Source: Caulobacter sp. 73W
GTDB taxonomy: Bacteria > Pseudomonadota > Alphaproteobacteria > Caulobacterales > Caulobacteraceae
DNA: 64,000 nucleotides
Direction of reading: 5' to 3'
Assembly (NCBI RefSeq): GCF_041021955.1
Contig: NZ_CP158375.1
Coordinates: 186,001-250,000, forward strand
In this document: positions 47,119-57,959 of the stretch, piece by piece
How positions within the stretch are numbered: position 1 is the stretch's first letter
Layout: every line of letters begins with the position of its first letter
The notes under the pieces: model-generated
What the model saw: the letters and a program-made list of their open reading frames with translations, nothing else
What the model was told of the DNA's origin: nothing
Database searches by the model: none
Position numbers and translations under genes: made by a program

Positions 47119-47715
47119 TTAGTAGCTCGCATACCGGTAGCCGCCGTTCGCCGGCCGCACGTAGTCGGCATGGACGTAGCCGATCCCGACGCCGTCACGC
47201 CCCACCAGGATCCACTCGCCCCGATCCGCCACAGCCATGGCCTTGAAGGTCTGGCCCCGCGTCAGCGCGGTGGTCTTGGCGGCCCGGGTGGTCGGGGCGG
47301 CCCGGACGTTGACGGTCGAGGTCGCCACATACATCTCGTTCAGGCTGTCGAAGCGCGCCGGCTGGACGTAAGAGGCCAGCTTGTAGCCGCCGCTCTTGTA
47401 AGTGCCGCCGTATTCGTTGGCGGTCCGCTTTTCCTGCATCTTGCAACCGATGGCCGAGCCCGCCGCCGCGCCGCCGACGGCGCCGATAACGGTACCCGTG
47501 CCGCGGTCGTTCTTGGCCAGGTTGCTGCCCAGTACGCCGCCCAGGATCGCGCCGATCAGGGCGCCGCCTTCCTGCTTGCCGCCGGGAGCCGAGCAGCCGA
47601 TCACCGGCTTCAGGTTCTGGGCGCTCGCCATGGTCGGCGCGGCGGTCGTCGCCAGCATGGCGGCGATCGAGGCGGCCGTCACAGCGGCCAGGGTCTTGGT
47701 CTTCTTGGCGGTCAT
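47119..47715 (-). CDS. exported SH3-domain protein with glycine-zipper
   Basis: The start ATG at 47715 has GAGGAG upstream and gives 198 residues. A signal peptide ends about residue 33 (ASA-Q). A glycine-zipper region of about 50 residues (GGALIGAILGGVLGSNLA; GTGTVIGAVGGAAAGSAIG) resembles outer-membrane 2TM domains. A C-terminal bacterial SH3 domain with STVNVRAAPTTRAA, TRGQTFKAMAVAD and WILVGRDGVGIGYVHADYV follows. It probably binds peptidoglycan or stabilises the envelope. It reads into the terminator at 47.06 kb. Confidence 0.8.
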   Translation of the reverse strand: MTAKKTKTLAAVTAASIAAMLATTAAPTMASAQNLKPVIGCSAPGGKQEGGALIGAILGGVLGSNLAKNDRGTGTVIGAVGGAAAGSAIGCKMQEKRTANEYGGTYKSGGYKLASYVQPARFDSLNEMYVATSTVNVRAAPTTRAAKTTALTRGQTFKAMAVADRGEWILVGRDGVGIGYVHADYVRPANGGYRYASY

Positions 47716-47766
47716 GATCAGGTCTCCTCTGGTTTTGATCAGCCAGTGAGGAGACCCTAGAGCGCC

Positions 47767-47812
47767 CAAGCTGAACGCTGCTGTTGCCCGCCGTTATCTT
47801 CGGTTCAGCTTG
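47767..47812. repeat. 10-bp inverted repeat between anmK and the SH3 gene
   Basis: CAAGCTGAAC (47767-47776) and GTTCAGCTTG (47803-47812) are perfect inverted copies 26 bp apart. The element is downstream of anmK and upstream of the SH3-protein gene, so it could be a terminator stem without a U-tract or an operator. Confidence 0.55.
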
Positions 47813-47824
47813 ATGAAGAGCCGT

Positions 47825-48937
47825 TCAGGCGCGCGGCTTGACGATCCGCCCGCCGGTCATGGCCGCCTTCACGCCCGTGGTGCCCGGGAAGCTGATCGGC
47901 AGGCCCTTGGCCGTGCGCGCCGCCAGAAAGGCGAAGGCCTCGGCCTCGATGGAATCTCCGCGCCAGCCCAGGTCCTCGGCCGTCTTCACCGGCATGGGCA
48001 GCGCCGCCTCCAGCGCCTTCATCAGCTCCGGATTGTGCCGTCCGCCGCCGCAGACGATCAGCGCCCGGGGCCGCGTGGCGGCATGGGCGACGCCCTTGGC
48101 CACCCCCGCCGCCGTGAACGCCACCAGCGTCGCGGCCGCATCCTCCAGCCGCAGGGCCGCCACCGGCTCCAGCGAGAAGTCGTAACGGTCCAGGCTCTTG
48201 GGCGGCGCGGCCTCGAAATACGGATGCGCCAGCATGGCGCTGAGCGCCGCCTGGTCCACCGCCCCAACGCTGGCGTACTTGCCGCCCGCGTCGAACCGGC
48301 CCGCCCCACGGTCCTGCATCAGCAGGTCGATCATCCCGTTGCCCGGCCCGGTGTCGAACCCCAGCATGGTCCCGTCGGCGTCGATCAGGGTGACATTGGC
48401 CACCCCGCCGATGTTCAGGATCGCCACCGGCGGCTCCAGCCCCCCCGCCCTGGCCCGCGCGAGGTGATAGATCGGGGCCAGCGGCGCCCCCTCCCCGCCC
48501 GCCGCCACATCGGCGGTGCGAAAATCGAAGGCCACCGCCACGCCGGCCATGTCGGCCAGGACCTGGGCGTCGCCCAGCTGAACCGTCCGGCCGCTCCGCT
48601 CGGCGGTCGGGCGCTCGTGCAGCACCGTCTGGCCGTGCATGCCGACCAGGTCGAATTCGCTCCAGCTCAGGCCGTGTTCTTCCAGGAAACTGGACGCGGC
48701 GTCGAAATGCTCCTCCGCCACCGCCTTGGCCGCTGGGGCGAAGCTGACCGGCTCCGGCGTCCCGCGCTCCCACTTCAAGGCGTCGTGCGTGGCGGCCAGC
48801 ACCAGATCGCGCGTGCCGTCGCTCAGCTTGCGCTCGCCAGCCTGTCCAAAGGCGCTGATCGCCTCGCCGTCCGTCTCCAGCACCGCCATGTCGACGGCGT
48901 CCAGGGACGTGCCCGTCATGAATCCGAGAACCTTCAT
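47825..48937 (-). CDS. anmK: anhydro-N-acetylmuramic acid kinase
   Basis: This kinase opens and phosphorylates anhydroMurNAc released by lytic transglycosylases, returning it to GlcNAc metabolism. ATG 48937 gives 370 residues. GFMTGTSLDAVDMAVLET is the N-terminal ATP-binding loop, VGMHGQTVLHERP contributes to sugar binding, and PPVAILNIGGVANVTLI with LGFDTGPGNGMID completes the ASKHA-type fold. ALIVCGGGRHNPELM is the C-terminal adenosine motif. It fits with the dipeptide epimerase at 16.7 kb as a second recycling enzyme. It is divergent from tyrS and its leader. Confidence 0.93.
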   Translation of the reverse strand: MKVLGFMTGTSLDAVDMAVLETDGEAISAFGQAGERKLSDGTRDLVLAATHDALKWERGTPEPVSFAPAAKAVAEEHFDAASSFLEEHGLSWSEFDLVGMHGQTVLHERPTAERSGRTVQLGDAQVLADMAGVAVAFDFRTADVAAGGEGAPLAPIYHLARARAGGLEPPVAILNIGGVANVTLIDADGTMLGFDTGPGNGMIDLLMQDRGAGRFDAGGKYASVGAVDQAALSAMLAHPYFEAAPPKSLDRYDFSLEPVAALRLEDAAATLVAFTAAGVAKGVAHAATRPRALIVCGGGRHNPELMKALEAALPMPVKTAEDLGWRGDSIEAEAFAFLAARTAKGLPISFPGTTGVKAAMTGGRIVKPRA

Positions 48938-48942
48938 ACGCC

Positions 48943-48972
48943 TTGACTGCCATTCCCCGCCAAAGGTAGCTA
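48943..48972 (+). promoter_or_regulatory. putative promoter of the tyrS leader
   Basis: TTGACT (48943-48948) and GTAGCT/TAGCTA (48966-48972) lie 17-18 bp apart. Transcription would begin near 48978, the first base of the leader ATG. It lies in the gap between divergent anmK and tyrS. Confidence 0.4.
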
Positions 48973-48977
48973 GCGCC

Positions 48978-49028
48978 ATGATCGCCCGCCGCGCCCTTTC
49001 CGGCCTCTATTACCGCTCGCAGACCTAG
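48978..49028 (+). CDS. short ORF with Tyr-Tyr upstream of tyrS, possible leader peptide
   Basis: ATG at 48978 to TAG at 49026-49028 encodes MIARRALSGLYYRSQT, 16 residues with two adjacent Tyr codons (TAT TAC), ending 162 bp before tyrS. A hairpin TGCCGCC/GGCGGCA (49051-49057 with 49066-49072) follows. Tyr codons ahead of the tyrosyl-tRNA synthetase gene suggest stalling control like that of pheST or leu leaders. No U-tract is visible after the hairpin. The peptide is so short that chance cannot be excluded; the position and the preceding promoter support it. Confidence 0.4.
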   Translation: MIARRALSGLYYRSQT

Positions 49029-49190
49029 CGAGCGGCCCAGCGATCTTGCCTGCCGCCCAACAGCCGGCGGCATGACTCCTTCAAAGCCCGTGTCTTCGGC
49101 CTTCAAACCAAGACCGGACTCATGAAATCCAGCCCCATCCCCACCGCAGCCGTGCTAAACGCGCGCACCCAGACTGAAGAGAGCACCGCC

Positions 49191-50450
49191 ATGTCCGCCG
49201 ATCCCGCGTTCAAGTCCAACTTCCTGCAGACGCTGCAGGCGCGGGGCTACATCCACCAGATCACCCATCCGGAGGAACTGGACGAAGCGGCGGCCAAGGG
49301 CTCGATCACGGCCTATATCGGCTTCGATGCCACGGCGCCCTCCCTGCACGTGGGCAGCCTGATCCAGATCATGATGCTGCGCCGCCTTCAGCAGGCCGGC
49401 CACAAGCCCGTGGTCCTCATGGGCGGCGGCACGACCAAGGTGGGCGATCCCACCTTCAAGGACGCCCAGCGCCCCCTGCTCACCGACGCGCAGATCCAGG
49501 CCAATATCGACGGCATCCAGCAGGTGTTCTCGAAGTTCCTGACCTTCGGCGACGGCCCGACCGACGCGGTGATCGTCAACAACGACGAGTGGCTATCCAA
49601 GCTGGGCTACATCCAGTTCCTGCGGGACTTCGGCGTCCACTTCACGATCAACCGCATGCTGGCCTTCGACTCGGTGAAGCTGCGGCTGGAACGCGAACAG
49701 CCGATGACCTTCCTTGAGTTCAACTACATGCTCATGCAGGCCACCGACTTCCTGGAACTGCAGCGCACTCGCCAGTGCGTGTTGCAGATGGGCGGCTCGG
49801 ACCAGTGGGGCAACATCCTCAATGGGGTGGAGCTGATCCGGCGTGTGGACCAGAAGCCGGCCTTCGGCCTGACCACCCCCCTGCTGACGACCGCCTCGGG
49901 CGCCAAGATGGGCAAGACCGCCGCTGGCGCCGTGTGGCTGAACGCCGAACAGCTGAGCCCCTATGACTACTGGCAGTTCTGGCGCAACACCGAGGACGCC
50001 GACGTTGGCCGCTTCCTGCGCCTGTTCACCGACCTGCCGCTGGACGAGGTCGCTCGCCTGGAAGCCCTGGACGGCGCCGCCATCAACGACGCCAAGAAGG
50101 TCCTGGCCGACGAAGCCACCCGCTTGGCCCACGGCGAGGACGCCGCCAGGACCGCTCGTGAAGCGGCCCAGAAGCTGTTCGAACAGGGCAGCGTCTCGGC
50201 CGACCTGCCGACCTTCGAGGTGCCGGCCGCGACCCTGGCGGAGGGCGTCCAGCTGGCGGCCCTGTTCACCGACGCCGGCCTCGCCGGTTCGCGCGGCGAG
50301 GCTCGCCGACTGGCCCAGGGCGGCGGCGTTCGCATGAACGACCAGGCCATCTCCGACGCCAATGTGATGGTGACCCAGGCCGATCTGGTCGACGGCGTCA
50401 TCAAGCTGGCCGCCGGCAAGAAGAAGATCGTCCTGGTGAAGCCGGTCTGA
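49191..50450 (+). CDS. tyrS: tyrosyl-tRNA synthetase
   Basis: This class I synthetase charges tRNA-Tyr. The 419-residue protein from ATG 49191 (preceded by AGAGAG) has the HIGH-like motif [26 protein letters not shown], the Tyr-binding [11 protein letters not shown], and the KMSKS-like loop [12 protein letters not shown]. An S4 RNA-binding domain occupies the last 65 residues ([23 protein letters not shown]). An in-frame ATG 23 codons upstream is less likely because homology begins at the chosen start. A 16-codon ORF with two Tyr codons lies ahead of it. Confidence 0.95.
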   Translation: MSADPAFKSNFLQTLQARGYIHQITHPEELDEAAAKGSITAYIGFDATAPSLHVGSLIQIMMLRRLQQAGHKPVVLMGGGTTKVGDPTFKDAQRPLLTDAQIQANIDGIQQVFSKFLTFGDGPTDAVIVNNDEWLSKLGYIQFLRDFGVHFTINRMLAFDSVKLRLEREQPMTFLEFNYMLMQATDFLELQRTRQCVLQMGGSDQWGNILNGVELIRRVDQKPAFGLTTPLLTTASGAKMGKTAAGAVWLNAEQLSPYDYWQFWRNTEDADVGRFLRLFTDLPLDEVARLEALDGAAINDAKKVLADEATRLAHGEDAARTAREAAQKLFEQGSVSADLPTFEVPAATLAEGVQLAALFTDAGLAGSRGEARRLAQGGGVRMNDQAISDANVMVTQADLVDGVIKLAAGKKKIVLVKPV

Positions 50451-50473
50451 GACCAACGGAGGAGCTTAAGAGC

Positions 50474-50938
50474 ATGACCGAACTGTCCGTCGGCGACCGC
50501 GCCCCCGATTTCGATCTCGAGACCGACACCGGCCGCGTCAGCCTGTCCGGGCTGAAGGGCAAGACGGTCGTGCTCTACTTCTATCCCAAGGACGACACCC
50601 CCGGCTGCACGACCGAGGCGATCGACTTCTCCGCCGCCCGCGACGACTTCGCCAAGGCCGGCGCGGTCGTGGTCGGCGTGTCCAAGGACACCGCCAAGAA
50701 GCACGGGAAGTTCCGCGCCAAGCATGACCTGAAGGTCGAGCTGGGCGCCGATCCCGAGGGCGGCATGGTCGAAAGTTATGGCGTCTGGATCGAGAAGACC
50801 CTCTACGGCCGCCAGTACATGGGCATCGACCGCGCCACCTTCGTCATCGACGGCGAAGGCGTGATCCGCCACATCTGGCGCAAGGTGAAGGTTTCGGGCC
50901 ACGCGGCCCAGGTTCTGGAAGCCGCTCGCGCCCTTTAG
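50474..50938 (+). CDS. bcp: peroxiredoxin of the BCP/PrxQ group, 1-Cys type
   Basis: This thiol peroxidase detoxifies peroxides in the cytoplasm. It has 154 residues. The peroxidatic Cys45 is in PKDDTPGCTTEAIDFS. The position of the resolving Cys in E. coli Bcp (residue 50) is Ile here, and no other Cys is present, so this protein works as a 1-Cys enzyme and needs an external thiol. The Arg partner is in GRQYMGIDRATFVIDG. GGAGGAG precedes the ATG. It starts 24 bp after tyrS and may share the transcript. Confidence 0.9.
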   Translation: MTELSVGDRAPDFDLETDTGRVSLSGLKGKTVVLYFYPKDDTPGCTTEAIDFSAARDDFAKAGAVVVGVSKDTAKKHGKFRAKHDLKVELGADPEGGMVESYGVWIEKTLYGRQYMGIDRATFVIDGEGVIRHIWRKVKVSGHAAQVLEAARAL

Positions 50939-50991
50939 GGAACCGCCTGACCGCCTCCGCATTAGGCATCAGACACCGCGAAAACGGCTTC

Positions 50992-51018
50992 ATGCGTCAT
51001 TAACCATTAATGATGCAT
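50992..51018. promoter_or_regulatory. imperfect dyad with CtrA-type octamer upstream of the M23 peptidase gene
   Basis: ATGCGTCATTAA (50992-51003) and TTAATGATGCAT (51007-51018) are inverted copies with one mismatch and a 3-bp centre. The middle contains TTAACCAT (51000-51007), the octamer reported for CtrA sites. It lies 95 bp before the start of the peptidase gene. Confidence 0.5.
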
Positions 51019-51112
51019 CTTTGCCGCGCCTGCGTGTGCTTTTCGCCTCTTGCACCGCTTCTTAAGTTTGTGCCCTTATCCCGGCCGCTGTGAGTAATTG
51101 TGCGGGGTGGGC

Positions 51113-52258
51113 ATGACACGCTTCAGGCGACTGTGGCGATCGCTCCATGAGCTTTTTCCGGAGAGGCATCTGTATGTCCGCTCCGGCGGCCAGATGCGTG
51201 GCGTCGTCCTCACGCCGGTCAAGCAGATGGTCATCGCCGGCGGCGTCGCCGGCTTCGCCCTGTGGACGGGCGTCTCGACCGTCGCGATGCTTATCAACGC
51301 TTCGTCGCTGAACGCCGCTGACCAGCAGGTCATGCGCATCAAGGCGCAGAACGAGCGGATGAACGCGGACCGCCAGGCCCGTCTCAACAGCGCCATCGCC
51401 CAGCTTTCCGCCGTCAACGGCTCGGTCGACGACCTGGCCGCCTCGGTCGAGCGCCGTCACGCGGCCCTCGCCATGCTTGTCAGCGACTTCAAGGGCGCGC
51501 CCGGCGCGGTCGAGGCCCTCAAGCCCGCCGCCCCTCGCCTGGCCGACGCCAATCCTGTGGAGCGCATCAACGCGACCCGCATGGATCAGGAACGCATCAT
51601 CCAGTCGGCCGAGACGTACGCCAAGACCCGGGCCGAGCGCCTGCGTGTCGCGTTCCGTCTCGCCGGCCTGAACCCGGAATCCTACGTCAATCGCGGCGGT
51701 TCGCTTGGCGGCCCGCTGATCGAGGCGAAAGACCCCCGCGCCCTGGCCGCCGTGCTCGACGTCGAGCCCGACTTCGCCATGCGCATCCAGCGCGCGTCGT
51801 CCAACATGTCCGACATGCGCAGCCTGTCGAGCGCCGCCAACCGACTGCCCATGGGCCGTCCGGCGTTCGCCGTGAAGACCAGCGGCTTCGGCGTGCGCTT
51901 CGATCCCTTCACCCGCCGCCCCGCCCTGCACTCGGGCCTGGACTTCGCTGGCGGCGTCAACACCCCGATCAGCGCCACGGCGCCGGGCGTCGTGTCCTTC
52001 ACCGGGGTGCGCTCCGGCTACGGCAACACCATCGAGATCGACCATGGCGGCGGCTTCAAGACCCGCTACGCCCACCTTAACGCCATCGGCGTGCGTCCGG
52101 GCCAGCGGGTCGGAGTCGGCCAGCGGATCGGCGGCATGGGCAACACGGGCCGCTCCACCGGCCCGCATCTGCATTACGAGGTCTGGGTCAACGGCAAGGC
52201 GCAGAACCCAGACCGCTTTGTGAGGGCCGGCGATTATGTTCAGCAAGCAAGCAGCTAA
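51113..52258 (+). CDS. membrane-anchored M23 (LytM-type) peptidoglycan endopeptidase, bactofilin partner
   Basis: The 381-residue protein has a cytoplasmic N-terminus (about 35 residues), one membrane helix (about 39-63, MVIAGGVAGFALWTGVSTVAM) and a periplasmic coiled coil with DQQVMRIKAQNERMNADRQARL. The C-terminal LytM domain has HSGLDFAGG and HLHYEVWVNG carrying the zinc ligands, so it should be an active D,D-endopeptidase. Its 3' end overlaps the bactofilin gene by 23 bp. The pairing corresponds to LmdC/LdpA-type enzymes that bind bactofilin to shape curvature or stalk growth. GGGGTGGG precedes the ATG. Confidence 0.88.
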   Translation: MTRFRRLWRSLHELFPERHLYVRSGGQMRGVVLTPVKQMVIAGGVAGFALWTGVSTVAMLINASSLNAADQQVMRIKAQNERMNADRQARLNSAIAQLSAVNGSVDDLAASVERRHAALAMLVSDFKGAPGAVEALKPAAPRLADANPVERINATRMDQERIIQSAETYAKTRAERLRVAFRLAGLNPESYVNRGGSLGGPLIEAKDPRALAAVLDVEPDFAMRIQRASSNMSDMRSLSSAANRLPMGRPAFAVKTSGFGVRFDPFTRRPALHSGLDFAGGVNTPISATAPGVVSFTGVRSGYGNTIEIDHGGGFKTRYAHLNAIGVRPGQRVGVGQRIGGMGNTGRSTGPHLHYEVWVNGKAQNPDRFVRAGDYVQQASS

Positions 52259-52694
52259 GGGCGGCGCGTCCGTCGAGAACCTTCCAGCCGTGCATGACGG
52301 CGGTCGCCGCAACAGCGGCCCCAAGGTCGCCTCGCTGATCGGCGCCGACATCTCGATCAAGGGCAACCTGTCCGGCGGCGGCGATCTGCACCTGGACGGC
52401 ACGATCAAGGGCGACGTCAAGGTCGAACGCCTGACCATCGGCGAGACCGGCCACGTCCAGGGCGCCATCACCGCCGAGACGGTGGACGTCCGCGGCCGCG
52501 TCTCCGGCGCCATCACCGCCAAGCAGGTCCGCCTGTTCAGCACCGCCCATGTGGACGGCGACGTCACCCACGAGCAGCTGTCGATGGAGATCGGCGCCTA
52601 CTTCCAGGGCCGAAGCCTCAAGCTCCAGCGCCCGGCGCCCGCCGCGGCGCCCCAGCCGGAAGCCGACGTCGTCGCCCTTCCCGCCGCCGAGTAA
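52236..52694 (+). CDS. bacA: bactofilin
   Basis: Bactofilins polymerise without nucleotide into sheets at the membrane that localise wall enzymes, for example at the Caulobacter stalk base. The 152-residue protein starts MFSKQAAKG, whose short N-terminus is the membrane-targeting tail. The right-handed beta-helix core with repeated G-x-V/I steps (ISIKGNLSGGGDLHLDGTIKGD; VDVRGRVSGAITAK) follows, then a Pro/Ala C-terminal tail. It overlaps the peptidase gene by 23 bp, so the products are probably made together. A bidirectional terminator follows. Confidence 0.92.
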   Translation: MFSKQAAKGGASVENLPAVHDGGRRNSGPKVASLIGADISIKGNLSGGGDLHLDGTIKGDVKVERLTIGETGHVQGAITAETVDVRGRVSGAITAKQVRLFSTAHVDGDVTHEQLSMEIGAYFQGRSLKLQRPAPAAAPQPEADVVALPAAE

Positions 52695-52696
52695 GC

Positions 52697-52724
52697 AAAA
52701 GGCCCGCTGCGAAGCGGGCCTTTT
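52697..52724. terminator. bidirectional intrinsic terminator between bactofilin and prfB
   Basis: GGCCCGCT (52701-52708), GCGA loop, AGCGGGCC (52713-52720), then TTTT; AAAA upstream serves the opposite strand. It separates convergent genes. Confidence 0.9.
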
Positions 52725-52730
52725 CCATTT

Positions 52731-53852
52731 CTAGCCTTCCACCGCGTCCCGGGTGGCGCCGACCCGCTGGGCCAGGGCCGCGCCCATGAACTGGTCCAGA
52801 TCCCCGTCCAGCACCCCCTGGGTGTCCGAGGTCTCGACCTCGGTCCGCAGGTCCTTGACCATCTGGTACGGCTGCAGGACGTACGAGCGGATCTGGTGGC
52901 CCCAGCCGATGTCCGTCTTCTGGTCTTCCAGCGCCTGCTGGGCGGCTTCGCGCTTCTGCAGCTCCAGCTCGTACAGGCGGGCGCGCAGCATCTTCCAGGC
53001 CTCCTCGCGGTTCTGGTGCTGCGAGCGGCCGGCCTGACAGGCCACGGCCACGCCGGTCGGGATGTGCGTCAGACGCACGGCTGAGTCCGTCTTGTTGATG
53101 TGCTGACCGCCGGCGCCGCTGGCGCGATAGGTGTCGGTCCGCACGTCGGCCGGGTTGATCTCGATCTCGATGGTGTCGTCGACCACGGGATAGACCCAGG
53201 CCGAGGCGAAGCTGGTGTGGCGCTTGGCGGCCGCGTCATAGGGGCTGATGCGGACCAGGCGGTGCACGCCGGCCTCGGTCTTCATCCAGCCATAGGCGTT
53301 CGGCCCCTTGATCTGGAGCGTGGCCGACTTGATGCCCGCCTGTTCGCCGCTGGTCTCCTCGATCAGCTCGACGGTGTAGCCGTGGGCGTTGGCCCAGCGC
53401 GTGTACATCCGCAGCAGCATGCCGGCCCAGTCGTTGGACTCCGTGCCGCCGGCACCTGAATTGACTTCCAGGTAGCAGTCGTTGCCGTCGGCCTCGCCGG
53501 ACAGCAGCGCTTCCAGCTCGGCGCGCGCGGCGCGCTCCTTCAGGCCGCGAAGCTGGGCGCGGGCGTCCTCCAGGGAGGCCTCGTCGCTCTCCATGTCGGC
53601 CAGCTCGGCATATTCGACCGCGTCCTTCAGCTCGCGCTCAAGGCTTTGCACGGCCTCGACGCGGGCGGCCAGGGCGGCGCGCTCACGGCTCAGGGCCTGG
53701 GCTTCGGACGGGCGATCCCACAGGGTCGGGTCCTCGACCCGGGCGTTCAGCTCATCGAGCTTGCGAAGCGCAGGCTCCCAGTCGAGACGCCGGCGCAGCA
53801 GCCCGATCGACTGCTCGATGTCGGCCGAGGCGGCCTGGACATCCGGTCTCAT
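52731..53852 (-). CDS. prfB: peptide chain release factor 2
   Basis: RF2 terminates translation at UGA and UAA. The 373-residue protein has an N-terminal coiled domain, then the codon-recognition block [22 protein letters not shown], where the usual Ser-Pro-Phe is Ser-Pro-Tyr. The catalytic GGQ is in [20 protein letters not shown]. The frame is continuous from the start through [15 protein letters not shown], where E. coli has its programmed +1 shift, so there is no frameshift control. It is convergent with the bactofilin gene and downstream of the PBP1A gene on the same strand. Confidence 0.95.
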   Translation of the reverse strand: MRPDVQAASADIEQSIGLLRRRLDWEPALRKLDELNARVEDPTLWDRPSEAQALSRERAALAARVEAVQSLERELKDAVEYAELADMESDEASLEDARAQLRGLKERAARAELEALLSGEADGNDCYLEVNSGAGGTESNDWAGMLLRMYTRWANAHGYTVELIEETSGEQAGIKSATLQIKGPNAYGWMKTEAGVHRLVRISPYDAAAKRHTSFASAWVYPVVDDTIEIEINPADVRTDTYRASGAGGQHINKTDSAVRLTHIPTGVAVACQAGRSQHQNREEAWKMLRARLYELELQKREAAQQALEDQKTDIGWGHQIRSYVLQPYQMVKDLRTEVETSDTQGVLDGDLDQFMGAALAQRVGATRDAVEG

Positions 53853-53898
53853 GTGACACTCCTAGAATTCGAGCGGCGCAGATAGCGTGCGCGGCCCG

Positions 53899-56253
<2,355 letters not shown>

Positions 56254-56355
56254 GCTCGACTGACCTCCGCGGAAAACTGTCCCGCAGACCGTCCTCTATC
56301 GTGCTCCGCGCAGGGCGCCAACGGGCGTGTGGCCGCATCGACCGCTGAAGGTGAT

Positions 56356-57576
56356 TTACCGGGCGGCGAGCCGCGTCTGCTGAGCAAAGTAGGCGTCGAT
56401 GGCGTCCCCGATGGCGGCGGCCACGCGGTTGCGAGCCGCCGGATCGGCCAGGCGCGCCTCGTCGTCGGGATTGGTCATGAAACCCATCTCGAACAGCACG
56501 GCCGGCACGTCCGGCGCCAGCAGGACGACGAAGCCAGCGTCCCGGTGGCTGCGGCGCAGCAGCGGCACTTCCGCGCCGACCTTCTCCAGCAGGGTCTCGG
56601 CGAACAGGGCCGAGCGGTTCTTGGTGGTGCGCTGGGTCAGGTCGAGCAGGATCTGGCTGACGGCCTTGTCGCCGCCCGACAGGCTGGCGTTCATGAACCA
56701 GTCGTTCTTGCTGGAGACTTCGGCGACACGCGCCTGGCCCTTTTCAGACAAGGTATAGACGCTGGCGCCCTGGGTCGTGGGATTGGGGCCGGCGTCGGCG
56801 TGCAGCGAGATGAACAGGTCGGCGTCGGCGCGGCGGGCGATCTGCACCCGGCCTTCGCGCGGGACATAGACGTCCGTGTCGCGCGTCATCAGCACCTTGT
56901 ACTTGCCGCTGCGCTCCAGGCGCGCCTTCAGCGCCAGGGCGGCCGGCAGGACAATGTCCTTCTCTTTATGATGCGCGCCGATGGTGCCCGGATCGTTGCC
57001 GCCGTGCCCAGCGTCGATCACCACGACCTTCTTCAGGCGCAGCGGCGGCGGGGCGACGGTGGAGATCGGCGTGGTCGCCAGGGCGGCCTTGGTCTCGGCC
57101 GCCTTCGGCGCTTCCGGCGCGCCCTTGGCCCGCAGGTCGATCACATAGCGATAGTTGGTCGCTCCGTCGGACGGCGGCAGCAGGAAGCGGCGGCGAACCT
57201 CCGCGTCCTGGCGCAGGTCCAGGCTCAGGCGCGCGCCGCCGGCGGCTTCCTCGACCACCCAGGCCTTCACCAAGCCATAGCCGGCGCCCTGAAGGTCGCC
57301 CGTGACGGTCGTGCGCGGCATGGCCAGGACCACACGGCGGTCCACGGCCCCGTCGGCCAGAAGCTTGGCGCTGGTTTCCTTGTCGAGCTCCAGCACGACG
57401 CGGGTTTCAAAGCGGTCCCCGCCGAATTGCACCTTGGTCAGGCCGGCGGATTCAGGCCCCTGGGCGAACGCCACCGCGGCCGCGCCAGCGGCGAGCGCCG
57501 CCGACAGCGCCAGCGCCGTCCACTTGATCCCAGAACCCTTAACCCTCGCGCCCATCAACCAGAGCCCCGAAAACAC
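56356..57576 (-). CDS. amiC: N-acetylmuramoyl-L-alanine amidase (AmiC type)
   Basis: This periplasmic zinc amidase cleaves stem peptides from murein for daughter-cell separation. The 406-residue protein has a signal peptide of about 40 residues (LALSAALAAGAAAVAFAQ). The AMIN domain, which targets the septum, is at about residues 45-150. The Amidase_3 domain has VVVIDAGHGGNDPGTIGAHHKEKD (zinc His and Glu), RADADLFISLHADAG (zinc His) and a C-terminal VLFEMGFMTNPDDE (catalytic Glu). It lies about 100 bp upstream of mrcA on the same strand. MGARVKGS, seven codons later, is an alternative start. Confidence 0.92.
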   Translation of the reverse strand: MFSGLWLMGARVKGSGIKWTALALSAALAAGAAAVAFAQGPESAGLTKVQFGGDRFETRVVLELDKETSAKLLADGAVDRRVVLAMPRTTVTGDLQGAGYGLVKAWVVEEAAGGARLSLDLRQDAEVRRRFLLPPSDGATNYRYVIDLRAKGAPEAPKAAETKAALATTPISTVAPPPLRLKKVVVIDAGHGGNDPGTIGAHHKEKDIVLPAALALKARLERSGKYKVLMTRDTDVYVPREGRVQIARRADADLFISLHADAGPNPTTQGASVYTLSEKGQARVAEVSSKNDWFMNASLSGGDKAVSQILLDLTQRTTKNRSALFAETLLEKVGAEVPLLRRSHRDAGFVVLLAPDVPAVLFEMGFMTNPDDEARLADPAARNRVAAAIGDAIDAYFAQQTRLAAR

Positions 57577-57959
57577 ACCGCCTTGGCGCAGATCCTGTCA
57601 TCTGGACAGATCATGGTGAGCAAGTGGTTAAGACGCCGCACACATCGCGACGCTTTCCTTTTTCGGCCCGATGTTGCAAAAGTACGCGCGCGTTCGCTGC
57701 GCCTTTGACGACGCGCGATATCGCACCCCGGCCCGCGTCGGGTCAGAGCCGTCACTATCGGCATCGACGCGTCATCCGATCCGCGCCTAACCGGCGCGTC
57801 AGGGAATTGAACCCATGGGCTGCGTCGCACACGCCCGCATTCGGCTTAACGCCGCTCGCCAGATCCGCTTCGGCGGCGCGAGCAGCGTCGTCGCGCGCGC
57901 CCTCATCACAAGCCGGCGCCCGGGCTGCATGCCTGCCGCGCGCCGTGGAGATCGCCTTA
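57577..57959. other. 383-bp gap between divergent amiC and rne
   Basis: This should hold the promoters of amiC and rne and the rne 5' leader. TTGACG at 57705-57710 is a possible rne -35 box, with no convincing -10. A small stem CTGTC/GACAG with a 5-bp loop lies near 57595-57607. The frame upstream of rne stays open but has no protein similarity. I see no RNA gene here. Confidence 0.5.

Noticed and set aside
52731..53852. Programmed +1 frameshift in prfB
   Set aside because: The frame is continuous through the site used in E. coli and no in-frame UGA occurs there.
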